Assembly: GCF_002116905.1 (NCBI RefSeq)
Contig: NZ_CP015118.1
Coordinates: forward strand, 2,480,001-2,544,000
Length of the DNA: 64,000 bases
Direction: 5' to 3'
Source of the DNA: Piscinibacter gummiphilus
GTDB taxonomy: Bacteria; Pseudomonadota; Gammaproteobacteria; Burkholderiales; Burkholderiaceae_C
Position numbers and translations under genes: made by a program. Positions 1-8,854 of the stretch are shown here, piece after piece. The stretch's first letter is position 1; the number at the start of each line of letters is the position of its first letter. The notes under the pieces are model-generated. The model did no database searches and was not told where the DNA came from. It saw only the letters and a program-made list of their open reading frames with translations.

Positions 1-879
1 CGCGAAGCGCATCGTCGCCATCTGCAGGCCGCTCAGCACGCGCTTGAGTTCGGGCGTGAGCCGCGGGTCGCTCAGCACGCGCTCGATGTTGGCGATCACG
101 CCCTGGAACACATGGTCGCGCGCCTGCAGCGCCGGCGGTTCGGCCGTCAGGGCGGCCGGGGTGGTCTGCGCGAAGAGGGCGGCGGGGACGGTGTCGGGCG
201 AGGTGTCCAGCGACACGTCGACGGGGATGGCCGTCGACGCCATCGCCTCGCTGCGCTTGATGACGAACGACGAGGACGCACTCAGGCCGCCGCTCCAGCG
301 CGTGGCGCAGGCGTAGGTCGTCCGGGCGAACTCGGCGATGGACGACAGCCCGGCGCGCAGGCACGCGGCACGTTCTTCCGGGTTGAGCAGGATGTCCTCG
401 GTCAGGCGCCACACGGCACGGGCGAAGGCTTCCGGATGGAACGGGCTCGACCGTTCACCGTGGACCGCCTGGCCCAGCTGGCGGGACAGGGCGTCCTCGG
501 CCGCCCGGATCTCCCATTCGGCGTCGAGCTGGATGCGGCCCACGATGCGGGAGACCTCGATCGACTCGTTGACCACGTCGTCGTCGACCAGGGCCATCTC
601 GTCGGGGGTGGCGCGGCGGCGCCGCACGGGCGGTGTGCCGCCGGCCCGCTCGATCATGCTGAACTCGAGCAGCTGCACCAGGCGCCGGCGCAGGAAAGGC
701 TGGGCGCGGTCGAGCGCACGCTGGGCGTGGAAGAGCCGGCTGGCGGACTGCAGGCTGTCGGCCGCGGTCTGGGCCGCGTCCAGTTCCGCGATGGTTTCCT
801 GCCGCCACCGCTCCGCGGCGTCCTCGAGTTCGGCCCGGTGCGTGTCGAACAAGTGGCTCAGGAACTTCCCGTCATCCAT
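1..879 (-). CDS. DUF1631 family protein, N-terminal part (runs off the window)
   Basis: This is an open frame of 293 codons with no stop, reading leftward out of the window. It starts at an ATG (877-879) with a weak GGAAGG about 15 nt upstream. The N-terminus is helical and charged. It contains a Q-R-A-L-D-R-A-Q-P-F-L segment and a D-D-D-V-V-N-E-S-I-E-V-S-R stretch, which I recognise from the N-terminus of DUF1631 proteins (usually 700 aa or more, mostly in Burkholderiales, function unknown). No signal peptide or membrane segment is visible. A short paralogue of this N-terminus lies at 1658-2035. The family call rests on recalled sequence style, so the name is fairly sure but no function can be given. 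Confidence 0.75.
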   Translation of the reverse strand, partial: MDDGKFLSHLFDTHRAELEDAAERWRQETIAELDAAQTAADSLQSASRLFHAQRALDRAQPFLRRRLVQLLEFSMIERAGGTPPVRRRRATPDEMALVDDDVVNESIEVSRIVGRIQLDAEWEIRAAEDALSRQLGQAVHGERSSPFHPEAFARAVWRLTEDILLNPEERAACLRAGLSSIAEFARTTYACATRWSGGLSASSSFVIKRSEAMASTAIPVDVSLDTSPDTVPAALFAQTTPAALTAEPPALQARDHVFQGVIANIERVLSDPRLTPELKRVLSGLQMATMRFA

Positions 880-1113
880 GCGAATCGGTCCGGACCTTCC
901 AGTCCGATCAAAAGGGGGCGCCGGCGGCGAAAGGGGGGACTGTGCCTCAAGACCGTTACGAGGGGGTTTCCCAGGATGCCGGAACCGGTCCGCGGATGCC
1001 CAAATCCGTCACTTGTTGGCACTCCTTCGGCCGGGTTCTGTAACGGTCGGGTAACGCCGGCCCCGAACAATCCGCCCACTTGAAACGATCGCCCCGCCGG
1101 CCGTCCGACGCGC

Positions 1114-1653
1114 ATGCCCGTGACCAAACCGACCCCGTTCACCGCCCTCGGCCGGCTGGCCCTCGCCACGGTCAAGCTCGCCCGGGCGCCGTTCGCCCGG
1201 CGCGAGGATGGTGGCGGCCCGGAGCAGGGATTCGGGTTCCTGCCGACGGTGCCCAGCGGCCGGTCCGTGCCGCTGCCGGTGCTGGCCCTGACGCGGCTGC
1301 TCGACCAGCACCCGTCGGCCCGCCACCGCCTGAAGCACCTCGCGCTGATCGAAACCTCGTGCCGCCTGTCCCCGGGCGACCCGCTGGCACACGTGCCGCC
1401 GCGCACGCTCGAGATCGCGATCCGCCAGCTGGAGCCGGTGGTGGACCAGCACCACGGCCTGCACGTGCTGCGGCTGCAGCTGGAGCGCCGTCTGCAGCAC
1501 CACCGCGCCCGGGTGGATGCGGCCTTGGCCCTCGACGACCGCCGCTGGCGCCCTGACGCTGCGGCCAGCACCTTCGGTCCGCTCGAACTCGACGGCAACG
1601 GCCAGCTGGCCTTCGCCGAAACGTTGCCCCTCGAGACCACCGCCCGCGGCTGA
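1114..1653 (+). CDS. Hypothetical protein, 179 aa
   Basis: I do not recognise this protein. The plus-strand frame is chosen over a longer antisense frame because it has a globular composition: L-A-L-T-R-L-L-type helices, spaced charged residues and an ordinary start-to-stop span. The antisense reading is mostly Arg/Gly/Ala/Pro. Residues 1-50 are basic and proline-rich. Residues 60-140 are predicted helical, with a His/Arg-rich patch (V-D-Q-H-H-G-L-H, then R-R-L-Q-H-H-R). No signal peptide or enzyme motif is seen. The ATG at 1114 has no clear Shine-Dalgarno sequence. It is divergent from the DUF1631 gene across a 234-nt gap and convergent with the amber-interrupted gene at 1658. Confidence 0.5.
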   Translation: MPVTKPTPFTALGRLALATVKLARAPFARREDGGGPEQGFGFLPTVPSGRSVPLPVLALTRLLDQHPSARHRLKHLALIETSCRLSPGDPLAHVPPRTLEIAIRQLEPVVDQHHGLHVLRLQLERRLQHHRARVDAALALDDRRWRPDAAASTFGPLELDGNGQLAFAETLPLETTARG

Positions 1654-1657
1654 CCGG

Positions 1658-2035
1658 TCAGGGCGGGGTCTGCTCCCGGGCCTGACGCAGGGCGTCGTCC
1701 ATCTGGCGGCTGGACCACTCGGCCTCGGCGAGCAGGTCGCCCACCAGCCGCGACATCTCGGCCGGGCTGATGGTCTCCTCACCCGGCTTGGCCGCCTGGA
1801 ACAGGCGCAGCGAGATGCGCTCCTGGAGGCGTTTCAGGAACGCGGGGGGCAGGAAGGGGTGGGCCTAGTCGAGCAGCTGCTGGGTCCGGATCACCTCGCT
1901 CGCCCGTGCCAGCGAGTCGGAGCCGGCGCGCTTGCCCGCCATCGCGCGGTGCCACTGCAGCGCCGCGGACTCGAGGTCGCTCCGGTAGGCCTGGAACATC
2001 TCGTGGACCAGGCGGCCGTCGTTCAGTCGGATCAT
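1658..2035 (-). pseudogene. Short DUF1631 N-terminal paralogue with an in-frame amber codon
   Basis: From the ATG at 2033-2035 the frame gives a 125-residue protein ending at TGA 1658-1660. It is interrupted by TAG at codon 57 (1865-1867). Both sides of the amber align with the N-terminus of the neighbouring DUF1631 protein. The segment before it (D-S-L-A-R-A-S-E...Q-L-L-D) matches D-S-L-Q-S-A-S...R-A-L-D. The segment after it (A-H-P-F-L) matches A-Q-P-F-L. Further on, S-R-L-V-G...A-E-W matches S-R-I-V-G...A-E-W. One base change from CAG (Gln) would create this stop. It could be a recent pseudogene, a sequencing error or a readthrough site. It begins 1 nt after the stop of the gene at 2037-2321, so the two are probably cotranscribed. 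Confidence 0.7.
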
Positions 2036-2036
2036 C

Positions 2037-2321
2037 TCAGCCCGGATCGGAGAGGGTGTCCGCGAACGCGGGATGGAAGTCCGACAGCCTCACGCCGTTG
2101 TCGGCCGGCGGCAACTCCGCGAGCAGGATGGCGTCGACCAGCGCGTCGAGGAGGCGCAGGCACATCTCCATCGAGGCATCGGGCACGGCCAGGCACAACT
2201 GGCGGACCTCGAGTGCGTACTCGGCGTTGCGGGCGAGCCAGTCGACATCGATCTGGCGGTGGTACGCCGCCAGCCGGGCCTGCACGTGAACGGCGGCGTC
2301 GATCCGGGCGGTGAGGGTCAT
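2037..2321 (-). CDS. Hypothetical protein, 94 aa
   Basis: A small, probably cytoplasmic and helical protein that I do not recognise. A longer in-frame reading to 2390 exists. The ATG at 2319-2321 is preferred because GGAGAG lies just upstream and the extra 23 residues are Arg/Pro-rich. Leucine/alanine heptad-like spacing (for example residues 55-75, around M-C-L-R-L-L-D-A-L-V-D-A-I-L-L-A-E-L) suggests helix packing. The TGA at 2037-2039 lies 1 nt before the ATG of the DUF1631-like fragment, so the two are likely an operon. No function can be assigned. Confidence 0.6.
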   Translation of the reverse strand: MTLTARIDAAVHVQARLAAYHRQIDVDWLARNAEYALEVRQLCLAVPDASMEMCLRLLDALVDAILLAELPPADNGVRLSDFHPAFADTLSDPG

Positions 2322-2456
2322 CGTCTCTCCAGGGCGGGCACGTGAAACGCGCACTGTGCCGCAGGGGCGTTTCCCTGGTGTTTCATGCATCGGCCGTCTC
2401 GACCGACCACACGGGTCCCTCCCTGCCCAATCCTGTCGGTCAGGTGACCGTTAACG

Positions 2457-3479
2457 TCAACTTTTTCGCGATTCGAAGACCCGCTGCAGCACGCAGAAGG
2501 CGAAGAGCAGGGCGCCGATCACGATCTTGGTCCACCACGAGCTGAGCGTGCCGTCGAACATGATGAGCGTCTGGATGACCCCGAGGATCAGCACGCCGAA
2601 CAGCGTCCCGGCGAGGTAGCCCACGCCGCCGGTCAGCAGCGTGCCGCCGATCACGACGGCCGCGATGGCGTCCAGCTCCAGCCCCACGGCGTGCAGCCCG
2701 TAGCCGGACAGCATGTAGAAGGTCAGCACGACCCCGGACAGCGCCGAGCAGAAGCCGCTGAGCGTGTAGACGCCGATCACGGTGCCGCGCACCGGCAGGC
2801 CCATCAGCACCGCGGAGTGTTCGCTGCCGCCCACCGCGTACACGGTGCGGCCGAACTGCGTGCAGTGGGCGACGAAGATGCCGATGGCCACGACCCCGAG
2901 CGCGATCACCGCGCCGATGGACACCGAGGCGTCGCCCCACACCGGGATGCGCAGCTGCGCGAGTTCCGAGTAGCCCGGCTCGGTGATGCTGATGGAGTCG
3001 ATGCTGATGAGGTAGCACAGGCCCCGCGCGAGGAACATGCCGGCCAGGGTCACGATGAACGGCTGCAACCGGAAGCGCTGGATCAGGAAACCCATCAGCG
3101 CGCCGAAGGAGGTGCCCATCAGCAGCACGAGCGGGATCGCGACCCACGGGCTCCAGTGCTGCCGCTCGATGGCCCATGCGAGCACCATCGTGGTCAGCGC
3201 GATCACCGATCCCACCGACAGGTCGATCCCGCCGGACAGGATCACGAAGGTCATGCCAACCGCGACGATGCACAGGAACGCGTTGTCGATGAGCAGGTTG
3301 AGGAACACCTGCAGCGAGAAGAAGCCGGTGTACGAGACCGAGCCCATCGTGGCCATCGCGACGAAGAGCGAGATGGTGACGGCGAGCGGCAGGTACTTGC
3401 GGTCGAAGCGCCAGGCGGCGGGCCTGGCCGGCGGAGCGGGCGTGGCGTCGAGGCTCATGGGGGTGGCGGCCGTGTTCAT
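2457..3479 (-). CDS. yjfF: CUT2 sugar ABC transporter permease, YjfF-like
   Basis: A 340-aa inner-membrane permease of the ribose/galactofuranose (CUT2, BPD_transp_2) family. After a cytoplasmic start rich in Pro/Ala there are about eight to ten hydrophobic segments. It carries the family hallmark S-G-G-I-D-L-S-V-G-S-V-I-A-L in the region facing the ATPase. It is the last gene of the transporter run, and its ATG overlaps the ytfT stop by 4 nt (ATGA), which supports coupled translation. Two permeases paired with one double ATPase is the layout of the E. coli ytfQRT-yjfF galactofuranose importer. The actual sugar here cannot be read from sequence. No clear terminator follows in the 135 nt before the next gene. 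Confidence 0.88.
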   Translation of the reverse strand: MNTAATPMSLDATPAPPARPAAWRFDRKYLPLAVTISLFVAMATMGSVSYTGFFSLQVFLNLLIDNAFLCIVAVGMTFVILSGGIDLSVGSVIALTTMVLAWAIERQHWSPWVAIPLVLLMGTSFGALMGFLIQRFRLQPFIVTLAGMFLARGLCYLISIDSISITEPGYSELAQLRIPVWGDASVSIGAVIALGVVAIGIFVAHCTQFGRTVYAVGGSEHSAVLMGLPVRGTVIGVYTLSGFCSALSGVVLTFYMLSGYGLHAVGLELDAIAAVVIGGTLLTGGVGYLAGTLFGVLILGVIQTLIMFDGTLSSWWTKIVIGALLFAFCVLQRVFESRKS

Positions 3480-4519
3480 GCGGAGGCTCCTCCCACCGGC
3501 GGACGCTGCACCAGCTGGCGGAGGCTCGCGCGGAACTCGGCCGACTGCAGCAGCATCACCGCGAACACCACCGCGGCCTTGACCACGAGGTTGACCTCGG
3601 GCGGCACGCCCAGCGAGTAGATCGCGTAGGTGAGGGTCTGGATGATCAGCGCGCCGATCACGCTGCCGGCGAGGCTGAAGCGACCGCCGGTGAGCAGCGT
3701 GCCGCCGAGCGTGACCGCGAGGATGGCGTCGAGTTCGAGCAGCTGGCCCGCGTTGTTGCCGTCCGCGCTCTTGACGTTCGAGCTGATCAGCAGCCCGGCC
3801 ACGCCGGCGCACACGCCGCAGAACGCGTACACCCACACCGTGATGCTGCGGGCCTTGACCCCGGCCACGCGCGCGGCCGCCGGGTTGATGCCCACCGACT
3901 GGATGAACAGGCCGAGCGCCGTGCGCGACATCGCGAGCGACACCAGCAGGTAGACGGCCGCGACGATGAACACCGAGAACGGCAACCCGAGCAGGTAGCC
4001 GCTGCCGATGAAGAAGTAGGGCCCGTAGTAGATCGTGATGATCTGGCCGTTGGTGATCAGCTGTGCGATGCCGCGGCCGGCCACCATCAGGATCAGCGTG
4101 GCGATGATGGGCTGCATACCCACCTTCGCCACGAGGAACCCGTTCCACACGCCACACACCAGCGCGACGCCGAGCGCCGCGGCGATGGCCACGGGCATGG
4201 GGAAGCGGCTCACGTGCGTGGCCACGCCGTCGTTCACGACGAGCGTGCCGCCGATCATCCAGGCGGCCAGCGCCGCGGAGATGGCGACCACCGCGCCCAC
4301 GGAGATGTCGATGCCCCGCGTGGCGATCACGAGCGTCATGCCCAGCGACACGAGCACGAGCGGTGCGGCGCGGTTGAGGATGTCGATCAGGCTGCCGTAG
4401 AGGTGGCCGTCGCGCCAGGACAGGTGCAGGAACTGCGGGTTGAACGTGGCGTTGATGGCCAGCAGCAGCACGAGCGTGACGATCGGCCACACGAGCCGGT
4501 GTTTCATCAGCGAGTTCAT
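3476..4519 (-). CDS. ytfT: CUT2 sugar ABC transporter permease, YtfT-like
   Basis: A 347-aa multi-spanning inner-membrane permease, partner of YjfF and of the ATPase encoded just upstream. An N-terminal membrane helix (W-P-I-V-T-L-V-L-L-L-A-I) is followed by the family motif T-R-G-I-D-I-S-V-G-A-V-V-A-I, about residues 65-80, and further hydrophobic segments. A longer in-frame reading runs back through ytfR in another frame. The ATG at 4517-4519 is chosen because it overlaps the ytfR stop by 4 nt and gives the usual family length. Substrate by homology would be a furanose-form or related sugar; in this cluster a pentose is an alternative. Confidence 0.88.
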   Translation of the reverse strand: MNSLMKHRLVWPIVTLVLLLAINATFNPQFLHLSWRDGHLYGSLIDILNRAAPLVLVSLGMTLVIATRGIDISVGAVVAISAALAAWMIGGTLVVNDGVATHVSRFPMPVAIAAALGVALVCGVWNGFLVAKVGMQPIIATLILMVAGRGIAQLITNGQIITIYYGPYFFIGSGYLLGLPFSVFIVAAVYLLVSLAMSRTALGLFIQSVGINPAAARVAGVKARSITVWVYAFCGVCAGVAGLLISSNVKSADGNNAGQLLELDAILAVTLGGTLLTGGRFSLAGSVIGALIIQTLTYAIYSLGVPPEVNLVVKAAVVFAVMLLQSAEFRASLRQLVQRPPVGGASA

Positions 4520-6039
4520 GGGGTCTCTTCGGCGATCAGGTGGTACACGGCGTGTTCGCCGCTGCCGGCGGGCAGTTCGCCCACCTTGGCGCGGTCGCGC
4601 AGCACGGCGATGCGATGCGACACCCGCACCACCTCGGCCATCTCGGACGAGATGAACAGCACCGCCATGCCCTCCTGGGCGAGGCGCAGGATCTCGTCCA
4701 TGATCTCCTGCTTGGCCGCCACGTCGATGCCGCGGGTGGGTTCGTCGAGGATCAGCACCGACGGTCCGGTGGCCAGCCAGCGCGCGAGCAGCGCCTTCTG
4801 CTGGTTGCCGCCGGACAGCAGGCCGATGGGGGTGTCGATGTCGGCCGTCTTGATGCCGAGCGCCTTCACGTACTTGTCGGCCAGCGCGCGTTCCTGGGCC
4901 GCCGACAGGCAGCGCTTGAGGCCGGTGCGGGCCTGCAGCGCGAGCACGATGTTCTCGCGCACCGACAGTTCGGCCACGATGCCGTCGGTCTTTCGGTCTT
5001 CCGGACACAGCGCGAGGCCGTGGGCCACGGCGTCGGCCGGGGAGTCGAGCTTGACCGCCTTGCCGCGCATGCGCAGTTCGCCCGAGTCGGGCGTGGCCAG
5101 GCCGAACAGCAGCCGGGCGAGTTCGGTGCGGCCGGAGCCGAGCAGGCCGCCCAGGCCCACCACCTCGCCCGCGCGCAGCGCCAGGTCGAGCGGCTTGAGC
5201 TGGCCGCGCTGGCCGAGGCCGCGGGCCTCGAGCACGGGCTCGCCGTCGGCCGCGGGCACCTGGTCGGGGTCGGCGGTGGCGGCGTCCGCCAGTTCCCGGC
5301 CCACCATCGCGGCGATCAACGCCTTCGGTCCCAGGTCTTCCACGCGGTACTCGCCCACGAGGCTGCCATTGCGCAGCACCGTGATGCGGTCGGAGATGGC
5401 GTAGACCTGGTCGAGGAAGTGGGTGACGAAGAGGATGGCGAGGCCCTCCTCGCGCAGCCGGCGCAGCACGTCGAACAGCTGCTGCACCTCGCCGGTGTCG
5501 AGGCTCGACGTGGGCTCGTCGAGGATCAGCACGCGCGACTCGACGCTGAGCGCGCGGGCGATGGCCACCATCTGCTGCACGGCCACCGGGAACGTGGACA
5601 GCGTGCGGGTGACGTCGATGTCGAGGTTCAACCGGCCGAGCAGGTCACGGGCGCGCCGGTTCATGCCGGCCCAGTCGATGCGCCACGCGCCCAGCGGGCC
5701 GAGGCGGGGGTAGCGCCCCGCGAAGATGTTCTCGGCCACCGACAGGTTGGGGCAGAGGTTGACCTCCTGGTACACCGTGCTGATGCCGAGCGCCTGGGCC
5801 TGCTCCGGCGAGGCCGGCCGCACCGGCTGGCCCGCGAGGGTCATCGCCCCCGCGTCGGCCGCGTACACGCCCGTCAGCACCTTGATGAGGGTGGACTTGC
5901 CGGCGCCGTTCTGGCCCATGAGCGCGTGCACCTCGCCCGCGCGCAGGCACAGGCCGGCCTGCTTCAGCACGGGCACGCCGAAGAACTGCTTGTCGATGCC
6001 GGAGAGTTCCAGCAGCACGGGGAAGGTGGCGATGGTCAT
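4516..6039 (-). CDS. ytfR: CUT2 sugar ABC transporter ATP-binding protein, YtfR-like
   Basis: A 507-aa tandem ATPase (two nucleotide-binding domains) that powers sugar uptake through YtfT/YjfF. Domain 1 has Walker A G-Q-N-G-A-G-K-S-T near residue 45 and Walker B V-L-I-L-D-E-P-T-S-S-L-D. Its ABC signature is degenerate (T-F-P-V-A-V-Q-Q), as is usual in this family. Domain 2 has a degenerate Walker A (G-L-L-G-S-G-R-T-E), a full signature L-S-G-G-N-Q-Q-K and L-D-E-P-T-R-G-I-D. Its start codon overlaps the stop of gguB by 4 nt, which joins two different sugar transporters into one transcription unit. Confidence 0.92.
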   Translation of the reverse strand: MTIATFPVLLELSGIDKQFFGVPVLKQAGLCLRAGEVHALMGQNGAGKSTLIKVLTGVYAADAGAMTLAGQPVRPASPEQAQALGISTVYQEVNLCPNLSVAENIFAGRYPRLGPLGAWRIDWAGMNRRARDLLGRLNLDIDVTRTLSTFPVAVQQMVAIARALSVESRVLILDEPTSSLDTGEVQQLFDVLRRLREEGLAILFVTHFLDQVYAISDRITVLRNGSLVGEYRVEDLGPKALIAAMVGRELADAATADPDQVPAADGEPVLEARGLGQRGQLKPLDLALRAGEVVGLGGLLGSGRTELARLLFGLATPDSGELRMRGKAVKLDSPADAVAHGLALCPEDRKTDGIVAELSVRENIVLALQARTGLKRCLSAAQERALADKYVKALGIKTADIDTPIGLLSGGNQQKALLARWLATGPSVLILDEPTRGIDVAAKQEIMDEILRLAQEGMAVLFISSEMAEVVRVSHRIAVLRDRAKVGELPAGSGEHAVYHLIAEETP

Positions 6040-7238
6040 TTGTTCTTGTTGTACACGTCGACGAACACCGCGGCCAGGAGGACCAACCCCTTGATGACCT
6101 GCTGGTAGTCGATGCCGATGCCGAGGATGGACATGCCGTTGTTCATCACGCCCATCACGAAGGCGCCGATCACCGCACCCATCACCTTGCCCACGCCGCC
6201 CGAGGCCGACGCGCCGCCGATGAAGCAGGCCGCGATGACGTCCAGCTCGAAGCCCACGCCGGCCTTCGGCGTGGCCGTGTTGAGGCGCGCGGCGAACACG
6301 AGACCGGCCAGTGCCGCCAGCACGCCCATGTTCACGAAGGTGAGGAAGGACAGGCGTTTCGTGTCGATGCCCGACAGGCGCGCGGCCTTCTCGTTGCCGC
6401 CCAGCGCGTAGATGCGCCGGCCGATCGTGGTGCGGCTCGTGACGAAGTCGTAGGCGAGCATCAGCACGGCCATCACGATCAGCACGTTGGGCAGCCCGCG
6501 GTACGACGACAGGATCCAGCTGATCAGCACGATCAGCGCGGCGAACACCAGCGTGCGGCCGAGGAAGAAGAAGTAGGGCTCCTCCTCCATGCCGTGCTTG
6601 TTCTGGCGGGCCCGGCTGCGCACCTTCGCGGCCACCCAGGCCAGCGCGGCCAGCACGCCGATCGCGAGCGACAGCACGCGCACCGACTCGCCGCCGAACG
6701 GGTCGGGCAGGAAACCCGAGCTGATGCGCTGGAAGCCCTCGGGGAACGGACCCACCGACTGGCCCTGCAGCAGCGCGAGGGTGAGGCCCTTGAACACCAG
6801 CATGCCCGCGAGCGTGACGATGAACGACGGGATGCGGAAGTACGCGACGAACGCGCCTTGTGCGCCGCCGATCAGTGCGCCGGCCAGCACGCTCAGCACG
6901 ATGGTGACGAGGAAGTGCACGTGGTACTCGACCATCAGCACCGCGGCGAGCGCGCCGACGAAGCCGACCACCGACCCCACCGACAGGTCGATGTGGCCGG
7001 CGACGATCACGAGCAGCATGCCGAGCGCCATGATCACGATGTAGCTGTTCTGCAGGATCAGGTTCGTGAGGTTCAGCGGGCGCATCAGCGTGCCGTCGGT
7101 CATGAACTGGAAGAAGCCCATGATGACGATCAGCGACGCGAGCATGCCGTACTCGCGGAAGTTGTTCTTCAGGAAGCCGGCGTAGGAGCGCGCGGGCGGC
7201 TGCTGCGCGGGGGAAGGGGAGGGGATGGCGTTGTCCAT
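6036..7238 (-). CDS. gguB: Multiple-monosaccharide ABC transporter permease, GguB/MmsB-like
   Basis: A 400-aa inner-membrane permease of the CUT2 family, longer than the YtfT/YjfF type. It has the extended loop of the GguB/MmsB/XylH group between membrane segments (residues about 175-225, with Q-N-K-H-G-M-E-E-E). The hallmark A-G-H-I-D-L-S-V-G-S-V-V-G-F is near residue 85. It starts 4 nt after the gguA stop and overlaps ytfR. With ChvE and GguA it should form the high-affinity importer for glucose, galactose, arabinose, xylose and fucose described for the Agrobacterium homologues. That sugar list is family knowledge, not evidence from this sequence. Confidence 0.88.
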   Translation of the reverse strand: MDNAIPSPSPAQQPPARSYAGFLKNNFREYGMLASLIVIMGFFQFMTDGTLMRPLNLTNLILQNSYIVIMALGMLLVIVAGHIDLSVGSVVGFVGALAAVLMVEYHVHFLVTIVLSVLAGALIGGAQGAFVAYFRIPSFIVTLAGMLVFKGLTLALLQGQSVGPFPEGFQRISSGFLPDPFGGESVRVLSLAIGVLAALAWVAAKVRSRARQNKHGMEEEPYFFFLGRTLVFAALIVLISWILSSYRGLPNVLIVMAVLMLAYDFVTSRTTIGRRIYALGGNEKAARLSGIDTKRLSFLTFVNMGVLAALAGLVFAARLNTATPKAGVGFELDVIAACFIGGASASGGVGKVMGAVIGAFVMGVMNNGMSILGIGIDYQQVIKGLVLLAAVFVDVYNKNK

Positions 7239-7242
7239 GATG

Positions 7243-8772
7243 TCAGTGGCTCGAGGTGACGATCGCGCGCATGATCTTTTCCTGGGTGGCTTCGGCCGCG
7301 GGGAATTCGCCCACGAACCGGCCCTCGTTCATCACGCAGATCCGGTCGCACATGCCGAGCAGCTCGGGCATCTCCGACGAGATCATCACGATGCATTTGC
7401 CCTGCGCGGCAAGCTCGGCCACGAGGGAGTAGATCTCGTACTTGGCGCCCACGTCGATGCCGCGCGTGGGCTCGTCGAGGATGAGCACCTCCGGCGTGGT
7501 GAACAGCCACTTGCCGAGCACCACCTTCTGCTGGTTGCCGCCCGACAGGTTCACCACCTTCTGCATCACGCTCGCGCAGCGGATGCGCAGGCTGCGCTTG
7601 TAGTCCTGGGCCACGCCGAACTCGCGGGCCGCGTCCACCACGCCGTGGCGCGACACGCCGGAGAGGTTCGCGAGGCTGATGTTCTCGCGGATGGGTTCCT
7701 CGAGCACGAGGCCGAGGCCCTTGCGGTCTTCGGTGACGTAGGCGATGCCGTGCTGGATGGCCTTGCGCACGGTGGAGACGTCGATGACCTGGCCGCCCAG
7801 CCGCACCTCGCCCGTGATGTGCTGGCCGTACGAACGGCCGAACACGCTCATCGCGAACTCGGTGCGCCCGGCGCCCATCAGGCCGGCGATGCCCACGATC
7901 TCGCCGCGGCGTGCGTGGAAGTCCACGCCGCGGATCACCTCGCGGTCGGCGTGCACCTCGTGGAACACGCGCCAGTCGCTGACCTCGAACACGACGTCGC
8001 CGACGTTCGGGGTGCGCTTCGGATAGCGGTCGGCCATCTCGCGGCCCACCATGCTGCGGATCACGTGGTCCTCGCTCGCGGGGGCCTCGCGGCAGTCGAT
8101 GGCGTCCACCGTGCGGCCGTCGCGCAGCACGGTGATCGAGTCGGCCACCTTGGCGATCTCGTTGAGCTTGTGCGAGATCAGGATGCAGGAGATGCCCTGG
8201 GACTTCAGGCCCAGCAGCAGCGCGAGCAGCGCGTCGCTGTCGCTTTCGTTGAGGCTCGCGGTGGGTTCGTCGAGGATGAGCAGGCGCACGTCCTTCGACA
8301 GCGCCTTCGCGATCTCGACCAGCTGCTGCTTGCCCACGCCCAGTTGCGTGACCGGCGTGGCGGGCGACTCGGCCAGGCCCACCTTGCGCAGCAGGTCGCG
8401 GGTGCGGGAGAAGGTGGCCTCGGCGTCGATCACGCCGTACCGCTGTTGTTCGTTGCCGAGGAACAGGTTCTCGGCGATGGACAGGAGCGGCACGAGCGCC
8501 AGCTCCTGGTGGATGATGATGATGCCGAGGGCTTCGCTCTCGGCGATGTCGCGGAAGTGGCGGTCCTGGCCGTCGAAGCGGATCTCGCCGCTGAAGCTGC
8601 CGCTGGGGTAGACGCCGCTCAGCACCTTCATCAGCGTGGACTTGCCCGCGCCGTTTTCGCCGACCACGGCGTGGATCTCGCCGGGCTGCACGCGCAAGTC
8701 CACCCCGTCCAGCGCCTTGACGCCGGGGAAGGTCTTGCGGATGTCCCGCATCTCGAGCAGGGCTTCGGTCAT
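7243..8772 (-). CDS. gguA: Multiple-monosaccharide ABC transporter ATP-binding protein, GguA/MmsA/XylG-like
   Basis: A 509-aa double ATPase. Domain 1 carries Walker A G-E-N-G-A-G-K-S-T (about residue 36), the Q-loop I-I-H-Q-E-L-A-L-V-P and Walker B L-L-I-L-D-E-P-T-A-S-L-N-E. Its signature is degenerate (L-G-V-G-K-Q-Q). Domain 2 has the glycine-rich G-L-M-G-A-G-R-T-E, a canonical L-S-G-G-N-Q-Q-K signature and L-D-E-P-T-R-G-I-D. It lies downstream of chvE, separated by a terminator-like hairpin (8807-8841), and directly upstream of gguB. Homologues are annotated xylG, gguA or mmsA. I favour gguA because of the ChvE-like binding protein and the GbpR-like regulator nearby. Confidence 0.9.
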   Translation of the reverse strand: MTEALLEMRDIRKTFPGVKALDGVDLRVQPGEIHAVVGENGAGKSTLMKVLSGVYPSGSFSGEIRFDGQDRHFRDIAESEALGIIIIHQELALVPLLSIAENLFLGNEQQRYGVIDAEATFSRTRDLLRKVGLAESPATPVTQLGVGKQQLVEIAKALSKDVRLLILDEPTASLNESDSDALLALLLGLKSQGISCILISHKLNEIAKVADSITVLRDGRTVDAIDCREAPASEDHVIRSMVGREMADRYPKRTPNVGDVVFEVSDWRVFHEVHADREVIRGVDFHARRGEIVGIAGLMGAGRTEFAMSVFGRSYGQHITGEVRLGGQVIDVSTVRKAIQHGIAYVTEDRKGLGLVLEEPIRENISLANLSGVSRHGVVDAAREFGVAQDYKRSLRIRCASVMQKVVNLSGGNQQKVVLGKWLFTTPEVLILDEPTRGIDVGAKYEIYSLVAELAAQGKCIVMISSEMPELLGMCDRICVMNEGRFVGEFPAAEATQEKIMRAIVTSSH

Positions 8773-8806
8773 CTCGCCTCGGGGTCCTTCGATGAGGGGC
8801 TTCTGG

Positions 8807-8841
8807 AAAAAAGCCCGCCCGCGCGGGGGCGCGGAGCGGGC
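8807..8841 (-). terminator. Intercistronic terminator-like hairpin between chvE and gguA
   Basis: Read on the minus strand, GCCCGC (8836-8841) pairs with GCGGGC (8813-8818). A GC-rich interior can pair further, and six U residues (8807-8812) follow directly. This is the form of a rho-independent terminator, yet it sits inside the transporter operon, 14 nt downstream of the chvE stop and 34 nt upstream of the gguA start. The likely role, by inference, is partial termination so that binding protein exceeds membrane components. No antiterminator or leader peptide was seen. Confidence 0.7.
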
Positions 8842-8854
8842 ATGTGGAACACGG

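Noticed and set aside
1009..1782. A minus-strand frame of 257 codons opposite the hypothetical at 1114-1653
   Set aside because: Its composition is Arg/Gly/Pro-rich and it overlaps the better plus-strand frame as well as the DUF1631-like fragment. No motif supports it.
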